38,491 bases of DNA, from assembly GCA_028293175.1 (NCBI GenBank), contig JAQGPI010000058.1:1-38491 (forward strand), written 5' to 3'. This DNA comes from Verrucomicrobiaceae bacterium (GTDB lineage Bacteria; Verrucomicrobiota; Verrucomicrobiia; Verrucomicrobiales; Verrucomicrobiaceae). A model generated the notes under the pieces. The model was not told the origin of the DNA, searched no databases, and was given only the letters and a program-made list of their open reading frames with translations. Shown piece after piece: positions 8,831 to 18,600 of this stretch. The position numbers and the translations under genes were made by a program. Every line of letters begins with the position of its first letter. Within the stretch, counting starts at the first letter, position 1.

Positions 8831-9271
8831 ATGGCAGGCGGCGGAGGTAATACTGAAAGCGGCGAACCGGAGTTCCAAATTGCTCCGATGATCGACGTGC
8901 TGCTCACGCTGCTCATCTTCTTTATGAGCATCACATCGGCGCAGGTGCTGAGGATCGACAAGGAGATCCAATTGCCTGTGGCATCTGATTCCAAGAAGAA
9001 GGATGAGAACCAAGCTATGAACGAGGCCGCGCTGAACATCCGCTGGCAGGCCTTGCAGCAAAAGGCCCTCATCACTTTTGAGGACAAGCCGTATCCGGAT
9101 GTTGAGCCCCTCGTGGACATCATCAAGGGCCGCAAGGACCGCAATCCCAAGTACAAGGTGGTGATCCGCGGTGACAAAAACATGCCCGCCATCGAGATTC
9201 AAAAGGTCATGACGCTCGTCGGTCAGGCAGGCATTGATGAAATCTCGTTCTCAGCCCTGAACAAAGAGTAA
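8831..9271 (+). CDS. exbD: ExbD/TolR-type energy transducer subunit (first copy)
   Basis: A 146-residue ExbD-type protein: a short cytoplasmic N-terminus, one membrane helix (IDVLLTLLIFFMSITSA) and a periplasmic domain ending in the family's small alpha/beta fold (VVIRGDKNMPAIEIQKVMTL). The proton-carrying aspartate is Asp22 in QIAPMIDVLLTLL. The start is fixed by AGGAGG eight bases upstream. It sits between exbB and a second, divergent exbD; having two exbD genes per exbB suggests a heteromeric ExbD pair in the channel. Confidence 0.93.
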   Translation: MAGGGGNTESGEPEFQIAPMIDVLLTLLIFFMSITSAQVLRIDKEIQLPVASDSKKKDENQAMNEAALNIRWQALQQKALITFEDKPYPDVEPLVDIIKGRKDRNPKYKVVIRGDKNMPAIEIQKVMTLVGQAGIDEISFSALNKE

Positions 9272-9280
9272 CAACCGACT

Positions 9281-9754
9281 ATGTCCGCAGCACCTACGAA
9301 GGGGAAAAGAAGGCGTCCCGAGGAACCTGAAGCCGTCAACATGGGCTTCCAGATTGCTCCGATGATCGACGTTGTGTTCGTCATCATGCTGTTCTTCATG
9401 GCGATGGCCGGTGCCGTCAAAGTGGAGCGCGAGCTGAAGCAGACTCTGCCCGGCATGGCCCCCGCCACCACCGATGCTCCGGATGTGCCGGATGAAATCA
9501 TGGTGGGCGTGGAGGAGACCGGCTCCGTCACCCTCAATGAAGAGGAACTCGACCCTGCCACCAGCAAAATGATGCCCAATTTCACCGCGACCATGAAGCG
9601 GCTGAAGGACGAGGCGGATAACCGCAAGGCGAAGGTGCTCGTCACCATCAAGGCGGAGGAGCAGGCCAAGTATGAGCGCGTGATCGACGTGCTCAATGCC
9701 ATGGCCCGCGCCCAGGTCAGCAACGTTACTTTCACCGTCGGCGGCGAGGACTAG
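9281..9754 (+). CDS. exbD: ExbD/TolR-type energy transducer subunit (second copy)
   Basis: A 157-residue ExbD-type protein with a basic N-terminus (TKGKRRRPEEPE), a single membrane helix (IDVVFVIMLFFMAMAG) and a periplasmic domain ending in LVTIKAEEQAKYERVIDVLN plus a short tail. The conserved aspartate is Asp30 in FQIAPMIDVVF. It begins nine bases after the first exbD stop. Outside the QIAPMID segment the two ExbDs differ substantially, so this is not a recent duplication. A 161-base gap follows before the toroid gene. Confidence 0.92.
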   Translation: MSAAPTKGKRRRPEEPEAVNMGFQIAPMIDVVFVIMLFFMAMAGAVKVERELKQTLPGMAPATTDAPDVPDEIMVGVEETGSVTLNEEELDPATSKMMPNFTATMKRLKDEADNRKAKVLVTIKAEEQAKYERVIDVLNAMARAQVSNVTFTVGGED

Positions 9755-9915
9755 CAGCTCCCGAGCAAAATTTGCCGCATTATTTTCCAAGATCCCGCAA
9801 TGTCAGCCGTGAAGCGCGACTGACGCCCTCAAGAATTCTCTTTTCCAGCAGCCTCCGTTCTGTTTTGATCAATACAGAGGAGTCTAGCCACCGGAACCCC
9901 TAGTTAGCCAAGCCC

Positions 9916-12132
9916 ATGAGCCAGGACCCTGCCAATCCGAATCCGCCGCCACCGCCATCTGGAGTGCCGGTGCCTGATCCGCAAGCCGGACAGCCAGGCA
10001 TGCCGCCAGGATACCCGCCCCAGGGTTATCCCCAGGGCATGCCGCCCGGCTATCAGCAGCATCCCGGCATGCCGCCGGGATACCCGCCGCAAGGCTATCC
10101 TCAGGGTTACCCGCAGCAGCCGGGCTATCCGCAGGGATATATGCCGCCGCCTCCTGGTTATCCACCGGGCTATCCTCAGCAGGGCGGATATCCACCGCCT
10201 CAAGGCTATCCACCGGGCTATCCGCAGCAGCCCGGCTACCCGCAACAGGGATATCCCCAGGGCATGATGCCTCCAGGCTATCCCATGCCCTATCCAGGGC
10301 AGCCGATGCATCCGGGCTATCCGGCCCCAGGGCAGCAGCCCGGTTCCGCATCGCAACAGTTGCCCGCGCCTACGGCTGTCCCCGTGGCCGCCAATCCCGC
10401 CCCCAGCAGCCCTGCGGCTGCGGCGGCTTATGTGCCTCCGGTTGCCACTCCCGTAGCCGCAGCAGTGGCCCTGCCTGCGCCAGATTCGGTCCCGGTCCAT
10501 CTTTCAGCAGCGTCCGCCATGCCTGTGACCGAACAGCACGCGGTGGGCGAGGAGGTTTTCCATCCGGCAGCCGCCCATGACTTTGGCCCACCGCCGAAGA
10601 AGAACAAGATGATCGAATGGTGGCGCACTGTCGGTGGCGGTTCGCTCACCCTCAGTATCGCCGTCCACGTCGGCATTTTCATCATCGCGGGTCTGATCAT
10701 CTTCACCACCCAAACGGTGACGAAGAACGTCGATTTCCTGCCCGGTGGCGGCACCAACCAGGGAGCCCAGGCTTCCCAGGACTTGCAGCACAAGGTGCAG
10801 AACAAGAAGCAGAAATCGATCAGCAAGACCACGCCTCTGCGCAAAGTGGTGAGCACGAGCAGCAACTCCACGATGTCGCTGCCTGAAACCCCTCCAGACA
10901 TCCTCAGTGTGCCCGAAGTGAGCAGCATGATGGGCGGCAGCATGGGTGCCTCCGGCGGCTTCGGCGCAGGCGGCGCAGGTGGTGGTTTCGGCAAAGGCGT
11001 CGGCATGGGCGGAGCGGCTGGCTTCGTCAGCCTGCCGCCTTCCATGCGTGCTCGTTGCTCCACGGCGGAACGTCTCGAAAAGCTGCGCCAGAATGGCGGC
11101 AATCCGGAGTGCGAGGCCGCTGTGTCGCGTGCTCTGGAGTGGCTGAAGACCAAGCAGAATCCCGATGGCTCCTGGGGCAGCGGCTACAAGGCCGCGATGA
11201 CCGGCATGGCGCTGCTGTGCTACTTGGGACGGTGTGAGACACCAGAGTCGCCGTTCTACGGGGAGAACGTCACCAAGGGCATCCTTTACCTCATCGAGCT
11301 CTCGAAGAAAAACGAGTACGGCATGATCGCCGAAAACATCAAGCAGAGCGGCGCCACCTATGAGCATGGTATTGCTACTTACGCCCTCGGCGAAATGTAC
11401 ACGCTGGCTCGTCTGGGCTCCAAGAGCCTGCCGGGCATGCGCGATGCCTTCGAAAAGGGAGTGGAGCTGATTATCAAAAACCAAAAGGATGAAGGCGGCT
11501 GGGGCTACGGCGGCACCGGCGACATGGCCTACAACCGCGAAGGCGGCTCGGACTTGTCCGTCACCGGCTGGCAGTATCAGGCCCTCAAGGCCGCCAAACA
11601 TACCGGCCTCAAGATCCCCAAGCTTACCTCCTCCATCCAGCTCACGATGAAGTACCTGGAAAGCAAGCAGACGAAGGATGGCGGCATCGGCGGCATCAAC
11701 CGCGACCAGGCCTACAACCAGTGGAACCTCACCGGCACCGGCGTGCTGGGCTTGCAAACCCTCGGCAAGGGCAAGACCAGCGTGATCGACAAGGGCATCA
11801 AGTTCCTCCGTACCTTTACCGCCGCTGAACCGTTGGATTGGAACAAGAACTGCAATCTGTACTGCTGGTACTACTACACGCAGGCCTTCTTCCAAAAGGG
11901 CGGCGACGACTGGAAGTTCTACAACGAAATGCTGCTGCCGCAGTTGCTCAACAACCAGGCTCCCGATGGTAGCTGGAAGGCCGAGCGCTCCAACAACATC
12001 GGCGGCGCAGGCAATCAAGAAGGCGGCATCTACAAGGCCACCCTCTGCACCCTGCAGCTCGAAGTGTACTACCGCTACCTCAAGGTGGCCGACCGCGACG
12101 AAGAATCCTTCTTCGACAAGGGTGCCAAGTAA
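9916..12132 (+). CDS. TonB-like anchored protein with PGYPQ-repeat tail and terpenoid-cyclase-like toroid domain
   Basis: The 738-residue protein has four parts. (1) Residues 1-145 are a cytoplasmic tail of PGYP/QGYPQ-type repeats, followed by an Ala/Pro linker. (2) A basic-Trp stretch KKNKMIEWWRT precedes one membrane helix (about 244-265, LTLSIAVHVGIFIIAGLIIF). In it Ser247 and His251 reproduce the SxxxH spacing of the TonB transmembrane helix (Ser16/His20 in E. coli). (3) A Gln/Lys/Ser linker and a Gly/Met-rich linker follow, to about 370. (4) An alpha/alpha toroid of the squalene cyclase/prenyltransferase superfamily carries QW-type repeats (KQNPDGSWGSG, NQKDEGGWGYGG, SKQTKDGGIGG, NQAPDGSWKAE). 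No DxDD cyclase motif or TonB C-terminal domain is seen. Being downstream of exbB-exbD-exbD, it is inferred to be the partner driven by that channel. Confidence 0.85.
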   Translation: MSQDPANPNPPPPPSGVPVPDPQAGQPGMPPGYPPQGYPQGMPPGYQQHPGMPPGYPPQGYPQGYPQQPGYPQGYMPPPPGYPPGYPQQGGYPPPQGYPPGYPQQPGYPQQGYPQGMMPPGYPMPYPGQPMHPGYPAPGQQPGSASQQLPAPTAVPVAANPAPSSPAAAAAYVPPVATPVAAAVALPAPDSVPVHLSAASAMPVTEQHAVGEEVFHPAAAHDFGPPPKKNKMIEWWRTVGGGSLTLSIAVHVGIFIIAGLIIFTTQTVTKNVDFLPGGGTNQGAQASQDLQHKVQNKKQKSISKTTPLRKVVSTSSNSTMSLPETPPDILSVPEVSSMMGGSMGASGGFGAGGAGGGFGKGVGMGGAAGFVSLPPSMRARCSTAERLEKLRQNGGNPECEAAVSRALEWLKTKQNPDGSWGSGYKAAMTGMALLCYLGRCETPESPFYGENVTKGILYLIELSKKNEYGMIAENIKQSGATYEHGIATYALGEMYTLARLGSKSLPGMRDAFEKGVELIIKNQKDEGGWGYGGTGDMAYNREGGSDLSVTGWQYQALKAAKHTGLKIPKLTSSIQLTMKYLESKQTKDGGIGGINRDQAYNQWNLTGTGVLGLQTLGKGKTSVIDKGIKFLRTFTAAEPLDWNKNCNLYCWYYYTQAFFQKGGDDWKFYNEMLLPQLLNNQAPDGSWKAERSNNIGGAGNQEGGIYKATLCTLQLEVYYRYLKVADRDEESFFDKGAK

Positions 12133-12166
12133 CAGGCTCGGCTCCTGCTGATTAGCTTCGATTTTG

Positions 12167-12198
12167 AACAAGGGCTCTTCGGAGCCCTTGTTTGTTTT
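12167..12198 (+). terminator. Intrinsic terminator after the toroid gene
   Basis: A perfect 11-base stem AACAAGGGCTC / GAGCCCTTGTT (12167-12177 with 12182-12192) closed by a TTCG tetraloop is followed by TGTTTTG. It lies 35 bases after the stop at 12132 and closes the TPR-ExbB-ExbD-toroid unit. Confidence 0.88.
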
Positions 12199-12355
12199 GG
12201 AGCAGAAAGATTACGGATTCGGAGCGGAATCCGAAAGGCGGTGCTCAATGCGGATTTGTCTTGTGACCGTTGTATCTACACCGTATTCTCGCGTTCCCGA
12301 GAATTCCTTTGAATTTGCCCTGCGTCTTTTTCTCATGTGCGCCTCCTTTTTGATC

Positions 12356-15300
12356 ATGAAGAAGCCCGGGCGCGTCTTTGCCCGCCGGGCCATGGCGGCC
12401 TTGCTGGGGCTCATGGGCCTTACGGCGGTTGACGCAAGGGCGGAAAGGTCGGCACCGGTGGAGTTCGAAATCGCGCCCCTGCCCCCGCCGCCGCCCTGGC
12501 CGGTGCTGGAGGTGAAGATCGGCGATGAATGGCGCACGCCTACTACGCGGATAGCGGCCTGGGGCACCAGCGATCTGGCCCGTCGCGTACCCGTGGGGCT
12601 GGAGTATGTAGTGGCGGTGGCCGCCGGGGAGACCCAGGCCCTGGCCTTGAAGAGCGATGGCACAATGGTGGGCTGGACGGATGCCGATTATCGCACAGGC
12701 ATGGAGGTGCCGCAGGGGCTGACCGGCGTGGTGGCCATCGCGGCCTGCTATGCCTACAGTGAGGCGGTGCTGCAGGACGGCACGGTGGTGCATTGGGGGG
12801 ATGCGGTGTCATCGCGCGCGGGATCGCCGTTCGCCCCGCCTCGGGGGCTCACGGGCGTGAAGAAGATTGCGGCGGCGGGCGCCCACTCGGTGGCGCTGAT
12901 GAACGATGGCACGGTGACGTGCTGGGGCGATGCCCGCTTTCACCAGACGAATGTACCGGCGGGGCTGGCAGACGTCACCGCAGTAGCGGCCGGGGCCGCC
13001 CACAGCTTGGCGTTGAAGAGCGATGGCACGGTGGTGGCCTGGGGTTCGAACCAATCCGGCGAAGCGACGGTGCCAAGGGATCTGGGCAGGGTGATCGCGA
13101 TTGCCGCAGGCAGCGGTTTCAGCCTGGCGCTGCAGGCGGATGGCACGGTGCGGGTCTGGGGTGTGAATGGTTATGACCTTGTGCGCGTGCCTGCCGGTCT
13201 CACGGGCGTGGTGCAGATCGCGGCAGCGGGGGATCACAGCCTGGCACTGAAAAGCGATGGCACGGTAGTGGCCTGGGGCGCGGGCGGGCTGCCCTCCAAT
13301 CTTGCGCCCACCGGTCCGGATGGCTCGCCCAAGATTGGCGGTGTGCAAGCGCTGGTGGCGGGCAACAATTTCAATGCGGCGATCGTCAGCTCCATAGAGA
13401 TGGACCGCGCCCCGCCCGGCGCGAACAGCACCACCAGCAGCCCGCCCCTGCGCCTGCGCAATCCCGGCTCGCTCCCGCTCCTTGGCGTGCGCACGCTGGT
13501 GGGCAATGTGGCGGAGGGCAGCTTTTCGCTGGATGAGGTTAGCGACCCGATCAATCCGTTGGGGATCAGGCAACTGCAGGTGCGCTACACCCCCACGGTA
13601 GATGCGGATTCGTACACGCGGCTGCAAATCATGACCGATGTGACCCAGCGGGCGCGGGACTACACGATCTTCGCCAGATTTGCCAAGCTGGGCATGATTG
13701 ATGCCCAGGGCGATGCGGTTTCCACCACCGGTGCCACGAAAGTGGTGGCCTGGGGGCAGAAAGACTATGGCGAAGGGTCTCCGCCCGCAGACCTCACCAA
13801 TGCGGTGAGCATCGCCGCCGGGGGAAATATGAGCATGGCCCTGAGAAGCGATGGCACGGTGACCCACTTTGGCTGGTACAACAGCGCGCCCCCGTATCCG
13901 GGCTCCCCGCCGGATGAGGCGGTGAACATCCGCGCCATTGCGGCGGGCGACACCTTCTATCTGGGGCTCACCGATGAGGGCACGGTGGTGCAGCGGGGCG
14001 GCGGCGATACGGCGCTGATCCCCAAGGGCTTGTCCCATGTGGCGGCCATCGCCGCTGGCAGCGCGGCCCTGGCCTTGAAACAGGATGGCACGGTCGTGAT
14101 CTGGGGCGACAATCCTTATTCACCTTACTTGACTCCGCCCAAGGGGCTGAAGGAGGTCACTGCCATCGCGACGGGTGATTACGGCCCCACGCTGGCGGTG
14201 AAGCTGGATGGCACCGTGGTGAGCTGGGGGATGGACAATTACGCCGATGCCGCTTTCCACTCGACCAAGCCGCCCAAGGGACTGGCCAATGTGAAGGCCG
14301 TGGCCGCCGGCCGCTATCATGCCCTGGCGCTGAAGTTTGATGGAACCGTGGTGGCCTGGGGCGAAAACGATCCCTGGGCCCACCCGGAAGTGCCCGGCCT
14401 GCTCGATGTACCGCAGGGGCTCAGCGGCGTGACCGCCATCGCCGCCAACATTTACCACTCCGCCGCGCTGAAGGCCGATGGCACCATGGTCTGCTGGGGC
14501 CCCGGCTACGCGCGCAGCACCATGGTGCCGCCACGGCTCAGCGGCGTGATTGGCATCGCCACCGGCGTGGCCCACACCCTGGCGCTCACGGAGAGCGCGG
14601 GCACCTTCGCCACCACCCCGGTGCAGCAATCGCGCTCGCACCAGCTTTCCATCAGCAACGAAGGCACCCGCACGCTGGAGAACGTGCTCGTCGTGATCTC
14701 CGGACGGGATGCGGACGAGTTCAAGATGGATAAAAAACCGTCCTCCACTGTAGGATACCATCCCGCGCCCTTCACCCTCACCTTCACCCCCAGGCGCCCC
14801 GGCCCGGCCCTGGCCGAGCTGAAGGTGCATGCCAACACGCAGGACTCCTGGTTCGTCCTGCCGCTCACCGGCATGGGCGCGCCGCCGCCGTTCCTGATCA
14901 CGGCGGCGAGGGCGGGCACGCGCGGCGCCAGCTTCACTTACGCCTCTCCCAGGTCCGATCCGGTCACCGGCCTGATGCTCCAGCGCCTGACTTTTAAAAA
15001 CACCACCGGCTGGCGGTTGGACGGGCTGCGCCTGAGCCTCGCGCGCCTTCCCGTCGGCATCTCGCTCTACAGCGGCAGTGATGGAATCACCCCCGGCACG
15101 CTGGAGGTGCTTTATACCAAGCCCGTGCAGGCCGCCGAAATGGTGAGCTTTGATCTGGTGTACTTCGATCCCTACCGCCGCACCGCCGCCAGCCTCAACC
15201 CGCTCATCAAGGTGGCCCCGCTCGAAGCTGCGGTGGCCAATCCCGCCCCGGTGGACGGCAAGCTCATCCCTGTGCGCCGCATCCGCGACACGGCGGCAGG

Positions 15301-15502
15301 CCCGCTGCTGGACTGGCCCACGGTGCGTGGCAAAATTTATGTCGTGGAGTATTCCGACAACCAGGGCGCGAACTGGCACAGCGCCGTCCACCGCCTCACC
15401 GGCGGCACCACCGGCCTGCGCTGGATCGACCGTGGCCAGCCCGAGACGTTCTCAAAACCGCTGAACAAAGCGGCGCGGATGTACCGGGTGAAGGAGCTTT
15501 AG
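12356..15502 (+). CDS. Large secreted RCC1-repeat protein (first of two paralogues)
   Basis: From the ATG at 12356 the protein has 1048 residues and a signal peptide (MKKPGRVFARRAMAALLGLM...DARA). Two blocks of RCC1-type repeats, each unit of the form VxxIAAGxxHSLALKxDGTVVAWG, fill about residues 60-350 and 460-760 and should fold as beta-propellers. Between them and after them are beta-rich segments. The one after the second block (LSISNEGTRTLENVLVVISG ... PFTLTFTPRRPGPALAELKV) resembles ASH/choice-of-anchor-type Ig-like domains. The end (VVEYSDNQGANW ... NKAARMYRVKEL) is shared with the next gene. The frame extends back to a TTG at 12164 inside the terminator, which I reject. The role is unknown; extracellular binding is plausible. 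Confidence 0.82.
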   Translation: MKKPGRVFARRAMAALLGLMGLTAVDARAERSAPVEFEIAPLPPPPPWPVLEVKIGDEWRTPTTRIAAWGTSDLARRVPVGLEYVVAVAAGETQALALKSDGTMVGWTDADYRTGMEVPQGLTGVVAIAACYAYSEAVLQDGTVVHWGDAVSSRAGSPFAPPRGLTGVKKIAAAGAHSVALMNDGTVTCWGDARFHQTNVPAGLADVTAVAAGAAHSLALKSDGTVVAWGSNQSGEATVPRDLGRVIAIAAGSGFSLALQADGTVRVWGVNGYDLVRVPAGLTGVVQIAAAGDHSLALKSDGTVVAWGAGGLPSNLAPTGPDGSPKIGGVQALVAGNNFNAAIVSSIEMDRAPPGANSTTSSPPLRLRNPGSLPLLGVRTLVGNVAEGSFSLDEVSDPINPLGIRQLQVRYTPTVDADSYTRLQIMTDVTQRARDYTIFARFAKLGMIDAQGDAVSTTGATKVVAWGQKDYGEGSPPADLTNAVSIAAGGNMSMALRSDGTVTHFGWYNSAPPYPGSPPDEAVNIRAIAAGDTFYLGLTDEGTVVQRGGGDTALIPKGLSHVAAIAAGSAALALKQDGTVVIWGDNPYSPYLTPPKGLKEVTAIATGDYGPTLAVKLDGTVVSWGMDNYADAAFHSTKPPKGLANVKAVAAGRYHALALKFDGTVVAWGENDPWAHPEVPGLLDVPQGLSGVTAIAANIYHSAALKADGTMVCWGPGYARSTMVPPRLSGVIGIATGVAHTLALTESAGTFATTPVQQSRSHQLSISNEGTRTLENVLVVISGRDADEFKMDKKPSSTVGYHPAPFTLTFTPRRPGPALAELKVHANTQDSWFVLPLTGMGAPPPFLITAARAGTRGASFTYASPRSDPVTGLMLQRLTFKNTTGWRLDGLRLSLARLPVGISLYSGSDGITPGTLEVLYTKPVQAAEMVSFDLVYFDPYRRTAASLNPLIKVAPLEAAVANPAPVDGKLIPVRRIRDTAAGPLLDWPTVRGKIYVVEYSDNQGANWHSAVHRLTGGTTGLRWIDRGQPETFSKPLNKAARMYRVKEL

Positions 15503-15589
15503 GAGGAATGGGAGGAATGGCGCGTCCACGCCGCATCCACATTCCTCCCCTCCTTCCCATTCCTCCCAGCATTACCTCGTTGTAATGCT
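15501..15589. repeat. GGAGGAATG inverted repeats between the RCC1 paralogues
   Basis: Just after the first RCC1 stop, GGAGGAATGGGAGGAATG (about 15502-15519) faces reverse-complement copies ATTCCTCCC at 15541-15549 and 15559-15567, allowing two alternative stems. A second small perfect hairpin follows: AGCATTAC-CTCGTT-GTAATGCT at 15568-15589. There is no run of T after either, so they are not clear terminators. Confidence 0.6.
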
Positions 15590-15645
15590 TGCGCGCAGGG
15601 CATGTCTTGCGTGGGGGGCGTATTAGAAGGATAAAGGCCCTGCCA

Positions 15646-18600
15646 ATGAAAACCATGCCCACAGGTGCTGCCCTTGCCTTCCTGCTACTGCTGGCGGGCG
15701 GTGTGGTGGCGCGGGCGGACCAATCACAGCAGCCGGTGGCGGTGCTGGAACAATTCGATTACGACATCGGCAGCTGGCAGCCCGCGAGCTCGCGGCTGGT
15801 GGGCTGGGGGCGGGATGCAGCACTCATCGCCGCCATGCCGATGGGGCTGGAGGGCGTGGATCAGGTGGCGGTGGGCGATGATCATGTGCTGGCGCTGATG
15901 AGCGATGGCACGGTGGTGGCCTGGGGCAGACCGGGCAGCAGCAGTGGGGATCCTAGCCAGGGCCGTGCGCTCACGCGGTTCGGCCAAGTGTATGGCATCG
16001 CGGCGGGCGCAGCCCACAGCTATGCGCTGATGGCCGATGGCACGGTGGTGGCCTGGGGCTTGGGCGGCAGTTACATAGTGCCCGGGGTGAGGGGTGTGGT
16101 GAAATTGGAGGCCAGGAACCACTTCGTCCTGGGGCTGAAGGGCAATGGCACGCTGGCCGCCTGGGGCGATGATTGGGGCGAGATCGCGCTGCCTGCCGGG
16201 CTCACCGATATGGTGGATGTGGCGCAGGGTTACCTACACTGCCTGGCCTTGCGCCGCGATGGCACGGTGGTGGCCTGGGGCATGAACGGCAACGGCGAGT
16301 GCAATGTGCCTGCCAATCTGGGGCCTGTGAAGAGCATCGCGGCGGGCTCCGCTTTCAGCGTGGCGCTGCTGGCCGATGGCACGGTGACCGCCTGGGGCAG
16401 CAACGCACAGGGCCAGCTCGATGTGCCCGCCGGACTCAGCGATGTGGTGTGGATCAAGGCCGGTCTCTACCATGCCCTAGCCTTGAAGAAAGATGGCTCA
16501 CTGGTCCGTTGGGGGGATCGCAACACGGAGCAGCCGCCGCTGCCGCCCGTGGGCGGGGTGGTGGACATGGCGGCGGGCATCTCTGCGGACTTCGTGATCG
16601 TGCGCTCGATCACCCTGGACCGCTTTGATCGAAGCTGGGCTCCCTCCGCCCGCAGCCTGCCTTTGCGCCTGCGCAATCCCAGCACCACCACGGCCATCAA
16701 TGGTCTGGCGCCGGGCTTTGATCCGGTAACCCAGGGGAAATTCGCCCTCGCATCCTTCAACAAGGCAGACACCGCGACCTTTGCGCTCGATCCGGTGATC
16801 GCGCCGGGCAAGGTATCCAAGGTGTTCCAGATCGATTACACCATGTCGGCGGATGTGGATACCTTCACCCGCCTGCACAGTCCGAACGGCACCGAGCGGC
16901 CGCTGATGGATGCGACGGTGATCGTGGGCAGGGCGAAGCTGGACGTGGTGGATGTGTTTGGCGAGCGGATCTCCCTCACCGGCGAAACGAAGGTAAAGGC
17001 CTTCGGCCCGATCACTGTGCCGGAAGGGCTGAACCATGTCTCCAGCCTCGTTGCCGGACCGTGGAACAGCGCGGCGCTGAACAAGGACGGCACAGTGGCG
17101 GTCTGGGGCTTTACCGCTCCCAATGTGATCCCGCCGCTCACCGATGTCACCTCCGTCGCCGTGGGGGCCGATCACTTCCTCTTCCTTAACGGTCAGCGCA
17201 AAGTGGTGGGCTTGGGTCCGGGTTACGGCAATCTGAAGGTGATTGAGGGGCTGGCCAATGTGACCGCAGTGGCGGCGGGCGAATACCACAGCCTGGCCTT
17301 GAAGGCGGATGGCACGGTGGTGGCCTGGGGCGACAATACCTACGGCGAATGCAATGTGCCCAAGGGGCTGAAAGGGGTGACGGCGATTGCCGGAGGCGCC
17401 TCCGGTGTGTCATTGGCGCTGAAAATCGATGGCACGGTGACCGGCTGGGGCGAGAACCGTTACGGTGCCTCCAAGCCGCCTGCGAACCTGAAAAAAGTGA
17501 AGGCGATAGGCGCCGGGCGCCGCCATTCGCTGGCACTAAAGACCGATGGTACGGTGGTAGCCTGGGGCGACACACTGGGGGCGAACCCGAAAGACCCGCC
17601 CGCAGGGCTGGCCGGTGTGACGGCGATTGCCGCCAGCGAAACGCACAATCTGGCGCTGAAGGACGATGGTACCGTGGTCGGCTGGGGTGACAATTCCAGA
17701 GGCCAGCTCACCATGCCCGCCGGGCTCGATGGCGTGATCGGCGTGGCCGCTGGCGGTAACTACTCCCTGGCGCTGATGGAGGGCGCGAGCACCTTTGCCC
17801 CCACCGTTCTCGGGCACTCGCGGGTGCACCATCTTTCTGTCAAGAACATAGGCTCGCTGAAGATGGAGCTAAGCGGCGCTGTCCTCAGGTCGAACCAGGG
17901 GGGCTTCAAGCTCGAGGGGGTGGCGGCCTACAAAGGGCCCTATGATCCGCCAGTCACCCTCGGGTCCACGCCGCTGTCCCTCACCATCACCTTCACCCCC
18001 ACGCACGTAGGGCCGCACGCGGCGTATCTCGAGATTTACAGCCCTGACCGGGGCGGCCCCTTCACCCTGCTGCTCACGGGCTACGGGAAGCTGCCGTCGG
18101 TGGAGGCGACAGCGGCGAAGCCGGGCACGGTCGGCGCCACCTTCACCGCCGGGCCGCTGCGCTCTGATCCACTCACCGGCGTGCTGCTCCAGCGCCTCGT
18201 CTTCACCAATATCTCCGGCTACCGCCTGGAAGGCCTGCGCCTGGCGGTCTCCCACCTCGCTTCCGGCCTTTGGCTGCACAGCAGCTACTCCGGCGAGACC
18301 CCGGGCACCACGGAGGTCCTCTACCGCGCGCCCATCGGCATAGGCGAAACGGTGAGCTTTGACCTCGTGTATCAGGATGCGTACCGGCGCAATCCCGCCA
18401 GCCTCAGCCCTGTGGTGGAGGCCCTGCCATCTGAGTACGGCGGCGCCGGCGGCATGTTCGACGGCACGCTGGTGCCCCTGCGCAGCGTGCGCGATACGCC
18501 CCAGGGCCCGCTGCTGGATTTCGCCACCAAGCGCACCGAGGTTTACGGGGTGGAGTACTCGGATAACGGCGGCATTACTTGGAATGGTGCCTCGCAGGTT

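Noticed and set aside
9990-10340. Short direct repeats that could suggest a CRISPR or satellite
   Set aside because: They are in frame and encode the PGYPQ repeats; unit length is short and irregular and there are no unique spacers.
10504-12171. Minus-strand 555-residue frame
   Set aside because: It covers the toroid domain antisense; the plus strand has coherent QW repeats and a membrane helix.
12164-12355. N-terminal extension of the first RCC1 protein from a TTG
   Set aside because: It would start inside the terminator hairpin and place 64 residues before a clear signal peptide.
12809-14038. Minus-strand 409-residue frame full of GHHRAI repeats
   Set aside because: It is the reverse reading of the DGTVVAWG repeats of the RCC1 gene.
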